From contig NZ_LRPB01000012.1 of NCBI RefSeq assembly GCF_001592945.1, positions 159,188 through 223,187 on the forward strand: a DNA stretch of 64,000 nt, in the 5' to 3' direction. A model generated the notes under the pieces. That model had not been told where the DNA came from. It saw only the letters and a program-made list of their open reading frames with translations, and ran no database searches. Below, piece by piece: positions 28,539-36,074 of this stretch. This DNA comes from Roseivirga seohaensis (GTDB lineage Bacteria > Bacteroidota > Bacteroidia > Cytophagales > Cyclobacteriaceae). The position numbers and the translations under genes were made by a program. Every line of letters begins with the position of its first letter. Within the stretch, counting starts at the first letter, position 1.

Positions 28539-29060
28539 ATGAAAACTAAATTATCTCTATTGAGTTTAGTAGCATTGCTTTTTATCGCATCTTCTTGCGG
28601 TAATGCCGACATGGAAAAGCGACTTGCTACTTTGGAAAGAAGAGTCAATCAACTTGAGAATGGCGGTGTAGTAAGAAATAACGGCACGCTACCAGCTCAA
28701 ACTGTAGTGAATAACCCAGAACAAAACCTTAGTGCTAATGCAGCCTTTAAGTGGGATCAAACACTTTATAACTTCGGCACAATTCAGCAAGGAGAAGTGG
28801 TGAATCATACATTTAAATTCACAAACTCTGGAACGGAGCCATTGTCTATTCAAAGCGCGTCTGCTTCATGTGGTTGTACAGTGCCTAGCTACTCTAGAGA
28901 GCCAATTGCACCAGGAGGAACAGGTGAGATTGTTGTTAGATTTGACAGCAAAGGAAAAACTGGTCAGCAAAGCCCTGTGATTACAATTGTAGCCAATACC
29001 AATCCTAAACAAACTAGATTAAGCTTAAGAGGTTTTGTTCAAACATCTACAGCTCCATAA
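28539..29060 (+). CDS. DUF1573 domain lipoprotein
   Basis: A 173-residue lipoprotein from the ATG at 28539, where the signal MKTKLSLLSLVALLFIASSC|G is complete; an upstream in-frame start would overlap the ytxH gene and break the signal. A short coiled coil ('MEKRLATLERRVNQLEN') is followed by one DUF1573 beta-sandwich (about residues 75-170), marked by 'YNFGTIQQGEVVNHTFKFTN' and 'SASCGCTVPSYSREPIAPGG'. The ASCGCT motif is the family hallmark. The family is common in Bacteroidota envelopes and has no proven role. Confidence 0.88.
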   Translation: MKTKLSLLSLVALLFIASSCGNADMEKRLATLERRVNQLENGGVVRNNGTLPAQTVVNNPEQNLSANAAFKWDQTLYNFGTIQQGEVVNHTFKFTNSGTEPLSIQSASASCGCTVPSYSREPIAPGGTGEIVVRFDSKGKTGQQSPVITIVANTNPKQTRLSLRGFVQTSTAP

Positions 29061-29075
29061 TTTTTAAATAACACA

Positions 29076-29396
29076 ATGTTAGAAGGTATTTTATTACAAG
29101 CCAACGCACCTGCTGGTGGAGGTTGGATGCAGCAGTTGCTTCTTTTTGGAGGTATTGCTTTAGTGTTCTATTTCTTTATGATTAGGCCACAACAAAAAAA
29201 GCAAAAAGACCAGAAGAACTTTATTAACGACATTAAAAAGGGTGATCGAATTGTTACCATTGGCGGTGTTCATGGAAGAATAGCCGAAATGGATGAAGAC
29301 ACTATTACCTTGGATGTTGAGAAAGGGGCTAAAATCAAGTTTGAAAAAAGTGCCATTTCTTTAGAAGCAAGTAAAAAAGTGGCCGGTAAAGCTTAA
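29076..29396 (+). CDS. yajC: Preprotein translocase subunit YajC
   Basis: A 106-residue small membrane protein that associates with SecDF at the Sec translocon. It has a single N-terminal helix ending 'VFYFFMIRPQQKKQKDQKNF', the YajC hallmark, then a small beta domain ('KGDRIVTIGGVHGRIAEMD'). It lies 15 bases after the DUF1573 gene and six before the YbbR gene, in the conserved Bacteroidota order. Confidence 0.95.
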   Translation: MLEGILLQANAPAGGGWMQQLLLFGGIALVFYFFMIRPQQKKQKDQKNFINDIKKGDRIVTIGGVHGRIAEMDEDTITLDVEKGAKIKFEKSAISLEASKKVAGKA

Positions 29397-29402
29397 GTGT
29401 GA

Positions 29403-30380
29403 TTGAAAAGTGCTGAAGAAATAATTGAAATTCTAAAAAGGTCTTTCAATACGCCCAGTACAAAGGACGAAAAATTGAAGGTGGTAGTATTATGCATAAT
29501 AATATCTACCACCTTTTGGTTTTTTAGCGCCCTAAATAAATCCGATTACGTTACCCAAATCAACTACCCGATTAAGGTGGTTTACAACGACTCTCTTTAC
29601 GTAGCCTTGTCAGAAATTCCAGATAAGCTTCCCCTTGAAGTTACTGGCGGAGGTTGGGACTTAATGACTCGTTCTTTTGGTTTTAGTATGAGTCCGTTGG
29701 TTATAGAGTTAGACAATCCCGTTCGAGATAATTATCGGTTGGCCAGCAACCTGAGGCAAGACATTGCCCCTCAATTGGATCCAGTTTCGATTAATTATAT
29801 TCTTAAAGACTCGCTAATATTTAACCTTGATGAGCGCGCTACTATCGATGTGGAAGTGGTATTCGACTCCACGCAGATTAAGCTAGCTCCAAACAGGAAA
29901 GTCACTTCTCCTATTTTAGTGGAGCCAAATCGTTTAATAATTAGTGGCCCCAAAAGTATGCTAGACACAATTAAACGACCTATCATAATCAGTGCTGGAG
30001 ATTCAGAGTTTAGTAAAAGCGTAGATCAAAAATTCAGCATAAAAAACTTTGGCACAGACTTAATATCTACCAATATAGAGGAAATAACGGTGAAGTTTGA
30101 GGTTACTGAACTTGTCAGAAGAGAAGTGGAGCTTCCTATAAACCCAATTAATTTTAAGAACACAAACAATTCATTTGAACCCAATCGGGTGGTTGTTTCA
30201 TATGATATATTGGTCAATGAAACGCGTAGCGTGGATTCACTCAATCTGGTTTTATCAGCAGATTATGCTAAGCTAAAAAAGAGCGACAATACAATACCTA
30301 TTAGAATAGCAAAACAGCCCTCTTTTATAGAGAATCTTGAGTTATCTGCTATTGAAGTTAATTTGAAAGATAATGACTGA
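29403..30380 (+). CDS. YbbR-like domain protein (CdaR-related)
   Basis: A 325-residue protein starting at TTG 29403; the only upstream in-frame start candidate (GTG 29397) is followed at once by TGA. One membrane helix ('VVVLCIIISTTFWFFSALN', about residues 25-45) is followed by YbbR-like beta repeats ('NYPIKVVYNDSLYVALSEIP', 'FDSTQIKLAPNRKVTSPILV', 'ITVKFEVTELVRREVELPI'). YbbR proteins in Firmicutes regulate the cyclic di-AMP synthase; in Bacteroidota the role is unproven. Its 3' end overlaps coaE by eight bases. Confidence 0.85.
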   Translation: MKSAEEIIEILKRSFNTPSTKDEKLKVVVLCIIISTTFWFFSALNKSDYVTQINYPIKVVYNDSLYVALSEIPDKLPLEVTGGGWDLMTRSFGFSMSPLVIELDNPVRDNYRLASNLRQDIAPQLDPVSINYILKDSLIFNLDERATIDVEVVFDSTQIKLAPNRKVTSPILVEPNRLIISGPKSMLDTIKRPIIISAGDSEFSKSVDQKFSIKNFGTDLISTNIEEITVKFEVTELVRREVELPINPINFKNTNNSFEPNRVVVSYDILVNETRSVDSLNLVLSADYAKLKKSDNTIPIRIAKQPSFIENLELSAIEVNLKDND

Positions 30381-30975
30381 TCCATTAATCGTTGGAATAA
30401 CAGGGGGGATAGGCTCTGGCAAAACCACGGTTTGTAAAATTTTTCATCAGCTAGGTGTCCCCATTTATTTCGCAGATGATCGTGGAAAATACCTGTTAAG
30501 CAATGATGAATTACTTAAGAATCAGGTGATGAATTTGTTTGGTGCAGAAAGCTATTTACCTGACGGTTTGCTTAATAGGAGCTTTTTGGCAAATAAGGTT
30601 TTTTCAAATACAGAAGAGTTGAATAAGTTAAATGGCTTAGTTCATCCGGCCGTGGCAAAGGATTTTTTACAATGGGCGAATAATCAAAGTGCCAAGGTGC
30701 TGATTAAAGAAGCTGCGTTATTTATTGAAAATGGCTCATATACTGGATTGGATAAATTGATCACTGTACTTGCCCCCGAAGATGTTCGAATTAACCGTGT
30801 GCTTATGCGTGATATACAACGAAATAAGGCACAAGTGTTAGACATCATGAGCAATCAAGTTGATGATAAACGCAGAAGAGAAGTGTCGGATTATTTAATT
30901 GATAATGGAGGCAGTAAATTGCTAATTCCTCAGGTACTCAAAATTTATAAAGAGCTTCAGAATACTAAGAATTAA
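30373..30975 (+). CDS. coaE: Dephospho-CoA kinase CoaE
   Basis: A 200-residue enzyme for the last step of coenzyme A synthesis, phosphorylating the 3' hydroxyl of dephospho-CoA's ribose. The P-loop 'GITGGIGSGKTTVCKIF' is at the N-terminus; 'VPIYFADDRGK' with its Asp pair and 'LVHPAV' are family motifs, and 'IKEAALFIENG' matches the conserved mid-segment. Length is typical. It ends the nusB operon, and its final 11 bases overlap the 3' end of the next minus-strand gene. Confidence 0.95.
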   Translation: MTDPLIVGITGGIGSGKTTVCKIFHQLGVPIYFADDRGKYLLSNDELLKNQVMNLFGAESYLPDGLLNRSFLANKVFSNTEELNKLNGLVHPAVAKDFLQWANNQSAKVLIKEAALFIENGSYTGLDKLITVLAPEDVRINRVLMRDIQRNKAQVLDIMSNQVDDKRRREVSDYLIDNGGSKLLIPQVLKIYKELQNTKN

Positions 30976-31225
30976 CAAACGAAGGTAAGGAAATTTGATC
31001 CGCATAGAACTTCATTCTGCTATGCGAAAAGTCGAGTAAGTCTATTTTTTCAATCTTATCTAATTTGTGATTATAGAATACCTCTAGGTAATAATCTTGG
31101 AGCAAATAGAGGTTTACCTTATAGCCATAATAACGAATACCAACAATGAACTTACCATTTTGGTAAAGCTCTTTTACCTGCTCATGGATGTTCAGTTGTA
31201 AGAAATCGAAAAAAGTATTTGCCAT
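30965..31225 (-). CDS. Small protein of unknown function
   Basis: An 86-residue soluble protein with no signal peptide. It is rich in aromatic residues ('GIRYYGYKVNLYLLQDYYLE'), with alternating charged and aromatic strands suggesting a small beta-sheet fold. I recognise no family. Its 3' end overlaps coaE by 11 bases. The other small minus-strand gene starts 36 bases upstream of it, so the two may be one short transcript. Confidence 0.6.
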   Translation of the reverse strand: MANTFFDFLQLNIHEQVKELYQNGKFIVGIRYYGYKVNLYLLQDYYLEVFYNHKLDKIEKIDLLDFSHSRMKFYADQISLPSFVNS

Positions 31226-31261
31226 AGCCTAATATAATCAATTTGCAGAAATCTAATGGGC

Positions 31262-31636
31262 TTAGGTATGTAAAGTATGAAACAATCGGCTGTCGTGCGG
31301 AATTATGGTCTTGTAGATAAACACATAAGACCCTTTAGAAGCGTAGTCATTGTAGGGTGATTTAATCACGTTTGGTGACTTGTTCAACTTGCGCAAGGTT
31401 TCCATGGCATCTTTAAAACTATCATTGTTCCAGTATCGCCAATGCTTGCATGTCATGTCGTGTCGAACAGTAGATTCGATATTTAGTAGGTTTTCGGCAT
31501 TGGTAACTCCAATATTCCAAATTAGATGCTGTTTTGTATAGAACGTATTGCCGTCAATCCATTCCTTAATTTTTTGAGCACAGTGGAGGCTTTGAGGCGA
31601 TTGAAAAACGTCCGATATAGTCAGAGCTGTATTCAT
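31262..31636 (-). CDS. Protein of unknown function
   Basis: A 124-residue soluble protein with no signal peptide or recognisable motif. Notable blocks are 'SLHCAQKIKEWIDGNTFYTK' near the N-terminus and 'TCKHWRYWNNDSFKDAMETL' in the middle; the protein is rich in His, Trp and Tyr. It lies directly upstream of the 86-residue gene on the same strand. Family and function are unknown. Confidence 0.55.
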   Translation of the reverse strand: MNTALTISDVFQSPQSLHCAQKIKEWIDGNTFYTKQHLIWNIGVTNAENLLNIESTVRHDMTCKHWRYWNNDSFKDAMETLRKLNKSPNVIKSPYNDYASKGSYVFIYKTIIPHDSRLFHTLHT

Positions 31637-32079
31637 AGGTTGGGCCTAATTAATAGTACTAATAAAATGAGTCTCTTTGTGTTAATAATTTGGGCAATAA
31701 CACAACGGGAATTAACGAGTTAAAAAGTTAAATATCAACTATTTATGTGTTTAATTTATGGGTGGCAGATGTTTTGAAATTCATTATTGCTTAGCTTGGT
31801 TATGTTTTCTGCAAAGATTAGTTTCTGAATAGCATTTAGTTGAGGGTATGAAATTTTTAAAATAGAATATGTAGAGCTCTTCGACTTAAACTTTAGTTGT
31901 TTTTAATTTTTTCCTTTTATACCTTCATGGTCGTAAACAAAGTAATTTTCTGCGTTTACAAAAGAACAGAGACACATCTATATTGAACTTCATAGAGAAG
32001 TTGGCTTCCCTCCTTATTCTATAAGGGTGCTGTTGGTATGTACATGCCTATCCTTAATCTGTTGTTTAAATAATTTTGC
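31637..32079. other. Intergenic region, 443 bp, with two small hairpins
   Basis: No convincing gene is visible. The right part holds two adjacent short inverted repeats: AACTTC-N5-GAAGTT (31986-32002) and CCTTAT-TCT-ATAAGG (32012-32026). They could be part of the 5' leader of the gene at 32080 or chance. No RNA gene was recognised. Confidence 0.45.
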
Positions 32080-32856
32080 ATGAGAACTTTAAGCCAATCG
32101 AATTTTATTAAAATAATTGAAGGAAAAGATTATGATTTCCTCATTAATGGATTTGCTTTCAGTCTAAAAGAGCCTGTTCAGTTAGAAAAAGGCCAATTTC
32201 ACTCACAACACATATATCATTTTAAGAATTGTAGGCTCCCACAGTTGATAGTATCAGAATCAGACGTATCGTCACAATGGGTTTTTGAAAACTGTCAGAT
32301 TGATGAAGTAGCTATTGAATCTAGTAGAGTAGCCAATATTCAATTTGAGAATTGTGTGATTGGTGATTTAGTCTATAAATTTAATCCAGATGCAGGAGCT
32401 TTAAGAATTCATGCCTGTAAGATCGATCATTTAGAATATCTCTCAAATTCTAAATTCCATTCCCTCTATATTGGATGCAACAACCTATTGGACAAGGTGA
32501 ATATTCTTAATAACGGGATTGATAATACAAGTGCATCAGAATTTTACTTATGTCCCGAAAAATTTAATGCCATTAGGATTGAAAAGCTAACAGCATCCAA
32601 AATGGAGATAGGAACCTTTGGTGAATATTCAAATTTGTACTTGAATGAAATACGTGCAGACCATTTATTGTTGAGAAACTGTCATAGTAATAACTCGAAG
32701 GTTATTTTTAAAAGGATTCGCCCAAAAAGTAAAAATGGCGGGTTGCTTCAATTAATTGACTCAACAGTTGGTGCTTCTGTTTTCGAAGATGACTTTTTTA
32801 AATCTTACTTCTCTGTAGAATATAAAAACAGTACCATCGATAGTTTCGCCCTATGA
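32080..32856 (+). CDS. Possible beta-helix (pentapeptide-like) protein, unknown function
   Basis: A 258-residue soluble protein without signal peptide. It carries repeated short strands each ending in Asn/Cys or similar ('YHFKNCRLPQLIVSES', 'WVFENCQIDEVAIESS', 'IQFENCVIGDLVYKF', 'RIHACKIDHLEYLSN', 'LLLRNCHSN'), spaced about 20-25 residues apart. That pattern suggests a right-handed beta-helix. No known family is recognised with confidence, and nothing in the neighbourhood fixes its role. Confidence 0.6.
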   Translation: MRTLSQSNFIKIIEGKDYDFLINGFAFSLKEPVQLEKGQFHSQHIYHFKNCRLPQLIVSESDVSSQWVFENCQIDEVAIESSRVANIQFENCVIGDLVYKFNPDAGALRIHACKIDHLEYLSNSKFHSLYIGCNNLLDKVNILNNGIDNTSASEFYLCPEKFNAIRIEKLTASKMEIGTFGEYSNLYLNEIRADHLLLRNCHSNNSKVIFKRIRPKSKNGGLLQLIDSTVGASVFEDDFFKSYFSVEYKNSTIDSFAL

Positions 32857-33114
32857 AATGGTTGATTTTCTTTGCTTCTAATAAATCCCACCAATCCGCC
32901 TTTATTAAGGAGTAAATTTCAGTCGGTAATTTTTGAAATACCACATTATTCTCCAAGATGAATAGTACACTTTAATGCAGATATAATTTAATTCAAACAA
33001 AGGGTTTTATAATATAATTTGGTTATACTAATAGTTGAAATAAAAATTGTTATACTATTGGTGTTGAGTGAAATAGAAATCATATATTCGGGTCTAAACA
33101 CTAAAACCAACATT

Positions 33115-33306
33115 ATGAAAAAGTTAACCATTTTATTCGTATTTGTATTATTTGCTATGGGCTGTGCTGATAACATGGATACTGTTCCACAACCTATAGA
33201 GCCAGATACTACCATTGATGCAAACCTTGATGCTCCAAAAAGCTCTACCCCTGAAGAAGAAGAAGATAAGCCGATACGACCAAGGTTACCCAAAACTAAT
33301 GGCTAA
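33115..33306 (+). CDS. Very small acidic lipoprotein
   Basis: A 63-residue protein from the ATG at 33115, where a lipoprotein signal begins (MKKLTILFVFVLFAMGC|A); in-frame sequence upstream of it is not signal-like. The mature part is about 46 residues: proline- and acid-rich with a Glu run ('STPEEEEDKPIRPRLPKTNG'), probably unstructured. No family is recognised. It is followed 100 bases on by the TPR gene, which may or may not be co-transcribed. Confidence 0.6.
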   Translation: MKKLTILFVFVLFAMGCADNMDTVPQPIEPDTTIDANLDAPKSSTPEEEEDKPIRPRLPKTNG

Positions 33307-33406
33307 GGTTCATAGTTAAGGTTAATTATACATTTCTGTCTTTTTGTTTTGTTTTGACTTGAAATAATACCGATATTGAGGCGGTGATTTTCAGGTTAGG
33401 TAGGTT

Positions 33407-34735
33407 ATGCCCAAAACTCAAGGATTTATATTTGTTCTACTTTTAACATTCACTCTAGGGCTTAGAGGGCAGGTTAGTGAAATTGACAATCTTGTCAATA
33501 GTGCTTATTCGGCTTTGGATGATGATAAACCCACTATAGCAGTTGATTTTACGAAGGAAGCCTTTTCATTGGCTTTCAAAAGAGGGGATACTTATCGTAT
33601 GGTAGTGGCAAAAAGCACAATGGGTTACATCGGTATGGCGGTTAGAGACTATGAATCTGCATACATCAACTATAGCGATGCTCTAAGTTATTTGCAAAAA
33701 TCTGATACTGTAGATCTTTTTAATAAAATGGCTATTCTTCAGAATCTAGCTCTCATTAAATCAAAATATTCTGATTATAAGATGGCAGCTGCCTTCTATA
33801 AAGAAGCTTATGAAACGGCTAGAGTTTATGTGAGAAGATACCCTGAATTGGCAAAGCAAAATGGTGATTTGAGTTTGCTTGTAGACCTTCCGTATTTTAT
33901 GGCCATGCAAATGAAGAATAGTGGAGACTATACAGGAGCGGGTGAAATTTTATTGAATCTTTGGGAGGAATCAGAATTTAAAGGAGATACCGTGTCTTTG
34001 GCTAGGGCTCTCAATCAGTTAGGGATTATTAAGCTTGCTAATAAGGATTATTTAGAGGCACAGAACTTTTTTTCCTATGTAGCATTTAATAATGGCATTG
34101 ATCCAGATACTAGAGCAATAGCCCTACAAAACTTGGGTGCTAGTTATTTAAGGTTAGGGAATTTGGAAAAAGCTGAAAAGTGGTATTCTGAAGCCCTAGC
34201 ATTAAAAATTGAACATTCAAGTGCACGTTCTCAATTTGTTACTCTCTTAGATTATGGTGAGCTTGAATATAAAAAAGGAAATTCAACTGCGGCAATTGAG
34301 AAGTGGGAGTTGGCTCTAAAAACCTTTGATAAAATTGAAGCGGAGCCAGATTTGTTTATGATATATGATTGGCTACAAAAGGCCTATTTACAGATTGATA
34401 TTACCAAGGCCGCTCGTTATGGCGATTTGTATACCTCAAATATCCGAAACTGGATGGATATACAGCGTAACCAGAAGGATAACCCTAGCTTACAAGCTTT
34501 TAATACTAGAATAGATCAAGTATTAAGTAGTAGGAGAGAAAAGGCTGAGCAATTGGCTTTGATTAAAGAATACTGGCCATTGGGATTGGGGGTGGTGTTA
34601 TTGCTTACCTTTTTATTGTATCACTTTCAGTTATTTCTTACCAAGCAAAGACGAATATTGATTGAAAAGCGTGTGCGAGAAGTTAGAGCGGCCAAAGCCC
34701 AAGAGATCTTGGATAAAATCAGAAGAGACCTTTAA
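33407..34735 (+). CDS. TPR-repeat protein with C-terminal membrane helix
   Basis: A 442-residue exported or membrane protein (signal-like N-terminus ending 'LGLRGQ'). Tandem tetratricopeptide repeats fill about residues 25-350 ('AFKRGDTYRMVVAKSTMGYI', 'ALNQLGIIKLANKDYLEAQN', 'ALQNLGASYLRLGNLEKAEK', 'YGELEYKKGNSTAAIEKWE'). A membrane helix near 390-410 ('LGLGVVLLLTFLLYHFQLFL') leads to a short basic coiled tail. This layout matches sensor-like TPR proteins of Bacteroidota that normally carry a kinase or HTH output domain, but here the output domain is absent. The stop overlaps the convergent HTH gene by four bases. Confidence 0.8.
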   Translation: MPKTQGFIFVLLLTFTLGLRGQVSEIDNLVNSAYSALDDDKPTIAVDFTKEAFSLAFKRGDTYRMVVAKSTMGYIGMAVRDYESAYINYSDALSYLQKSDTVDLFNKMAILQNLALIKSKYSDYKMAAAFYKEAYETARVYVRRYPELAKQNGDLSLLVDLPYFMAMQMKNSGDYTGAGEILLNLWEESEFKGDTVSLARALNQLGIIKLANKDYLEAQNFFSYVAFNNGIDPDTRAIALQNLGASYLRLGNLEKAEKWYSEALALKIEHSSARSQFVTLLDYGELEYKKGNSTAAIEKWELALKTFDKIEAEPDLFMIYDWLQKAYLQIDITKAARYGDLYTSNIRNWMDIQRNQKDNPSLQAFNTRIDQVLSSRREKAEQLALIKEYWPLGLGVVLLLTFLLYHFQLFLTKQRRILIEKRVREVRAAKAQEILDKIRRDL

Positions 34736-35061
34736 TTGTTTCCTTCTACATAAACAGCATAAAGCGATTTAATCCCTTCACGAAGTCTATGGTTTTCTTC
34801 CAGAATATCTAGCTCATTATCTTGTAACTCTCTTTGTATTGGACCTTGGTTTAGAATAAACCAATGCAGGTTAATTTGAGGGTAAACCCTCAAAATGGAT
34901 TGAAGTGCATCATATCCCGGTTTTGTTTTTTCATCAATATACGATTTAACAGTGGGGCCTGATAGAGCCACCTTCCGAGCAAACTCTGCCGAATTTCCTT
35001 TCTCGTAATTGTCGATAATCCACTTTATCTTTTTGCCTGGGTGTTGGTCGAGATCCATCAA
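34732..35061 (-). CDS. XRE-like helix-turn-helix regulator
   Basis: A 109-residue DNA-binding protein. 'GNSAEFARKVALSGPTVKSY' (about residues 21-40) is an HTH of the phage repressor/XRE type, followed by 'YPQINLHWFILNQGPIQREL', a segment shared with Bacteroidota XRE proteins, and a C-terminal coiled coil ('DILEENHRLREGIKSLY') likely for dimerisation. Two ATGs stand in tandem at the start; either could be used. The target is unknown. It is convergent with the TPR gene, their ends overlapping by four bases. Confidence 0.75.
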   Translation of the reverse strand: MMDLDQHPGKKIKWIIDNYEKGNSAEFARKVALSGPTVKSYIDEKTKPGYDALQSILRVYPQINLHWFILNQGPIQRELQDNELDILEENHRLREGIKSLYAVYVEGNN

Positions 35062-35167
35062 TACGAATATAAGTTATTTATCCTGATTGATGGATTCACT
35101 TGTATATAAAATTGTTCTGAGTAAATATAACCATGGTCATAAGAGTAAATACATAGAGAGACTGCCT

Positions 35168-35713
35168 TTAACTTTCAAGTTTCTTGAGATCTATCTTTTC
35201 GAATTTCTCAATTGAAAATGTTAAAGGTTTTTTTTCTTTCCCGTAAAGGTCTGAGTAGTGTACAACAATGTCGAATTCATTAATTATTTTTATAAAGCGC
35301 TCTTTTTTGTAGGGATTGATGTAGTACCCATCAAACTGCGTAATGCAGAAAGGGCTGTTTACTTGAAGCCCTGACTTAGGTGAAAAAATCTTCACAATGT
35401 CTTTCTCAGTCTTACCAAAATGATGCTCTAGGAGTCGGTGAAACTCTAATTGATTATATATCTTTCCATCTACTTTGGATTTGCATTTCATTCTTTCAAG
35501 CATTGCTGGCCCCATACCTATATTTTTTATCATAAGACATAGGTCACCACCATTTAGATTTTCGGTATATATTATTAGTAGCGGCCTAATTGACAATCGA
35601 TTGTGTACTCTGTTTTGATAAGCAAAATAAATACTACTCAACAACCCTATAATGGCTACTATTCCTTCCCAGTTATTTTGAAGAAAGCACCAGATATCAT
35701 TTAATGTTTTCAT
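35168..35713 (-). CDS. Single-pass membrane protein of unknown function
   Basis: A 181-residue protein with one N-terminal membrane helix (residues 18-35, 'GIVAIIGLLSSIYFAY') and a soluble beta-rich remainder ('RPLLIIYTENLNGGDLCLMI', 'NEFDIVVHYSDLYGKEKKPL'). This layout is seen in scattered bacterial hypothetical proteins. No enzymatic motif is visible. It stands between the HTH gene and tRNA-His, facing the same way as both. Confidence 0.65.
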   Translation of the reverse strand: MKTLNDIWCFLQNNWEGIVAIIGLLSSIYFAYQNRVHNRLSIRPLLIIYTENLNGGDLCLMIKNIGMGPAMLERMKCKSKVDGKIYNQLEFHRLLEHHFGKTEKDIVKIFSPKSGLQVNSPFCITQFDGYYINPYKKERFIKIINEFDIVVHYSDLYGKEKKPLTFSIEKFEKIDLKKLES

Positions 35714-35898
35714 TTTATGTGTATTGGTTCTACTAAGATAACCAGTAGATTGAGTATCGCTAATAAGACTTAGTGTAATATTTATTAGTATTGATCTTTC
35801 ATCAGATTTTGTTCAATTATTTGAATTTCAGTGAGTTAAATTGGAGGTTACTTTGCAGTAGATTTTCACAAAAAATGGAAGTAATACAAAGTCTTTAA

Positions 35899-35934
35899 AC
35901 AAAGAAAAGCCTGTAAATCAAAGATTTACAGGCT
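35899..35934 (-). terminator. Rho-independent terminator of tRNA-His
   Basis: A perfect 12-bp stem (35908-35919 with 35923-35934) closes on a three-base loop. Read on the minus strand it starts four bases past the tRNA 3' end and is followed by TTTTCTTTG. This is a textbook intrinsic terminator. Confidence 0.85.
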
Positions 35935-35937
35935 AAG

Positions 35938-36012
35938 GGTGGAAGATGGGACTCGAACCCACGACCCTCGGTACCACAAACCGATGCTCTAACCAACTGA
36001 GCTACAACCACC
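35938..36012 (-). tRNA. tRNA-His (anticodon GTG)
   Basis: A complete cloverleaf on the minus strand: an extra 5' G (G-1) opposite discriminator C73, the identity mark of tRNA-His; D stem GCTC/GAGC; anticodon stem TCGGT/ACCGA with loop TTGTGGT (anticodon GTG); five-base variable loop; T stem GTGGG/CCCAT with loop TTCGAGT. No CCA is encoded. The acceptor halves GTGGTTG and CTTCCAC pair at positions 1-4 and 7 but leave T-T at 5-68 and 6-67, which is unusual. A strong promoter candidate and terminator flank it. Confidence 0.95.
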
Positions 36013-36027
36013 ATTTAATTGGGTTTG

Positions 36028-36057
36028 CAAATGTAAGAGTTCGGTTTGAATTTGCAA
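36028..36057 (-). promoter_or_regulatory. Bacteroidota-type promoter of tRNA-His
   Basis: On the minus strand TTG (36057-36055), then exactly 19 bases, then TACATTTG (36035-36028), an exact match to TTG-N19-TAnnTTTG. Transcription would start around 36021, about ten bases before the mature tRNA 5' end. Confidence 0.8.
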
Positions 36058-36074
36058 ATACTCTTAACTCATTT

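Noticed and set aside
32071..32078. TAATTTTG matching the -7 consensus just before the ATG at 32080.
   Set aside because: It lies one base from the start codon, so transcription would begin inside the gene; no -33 TTG is present at the right distance.
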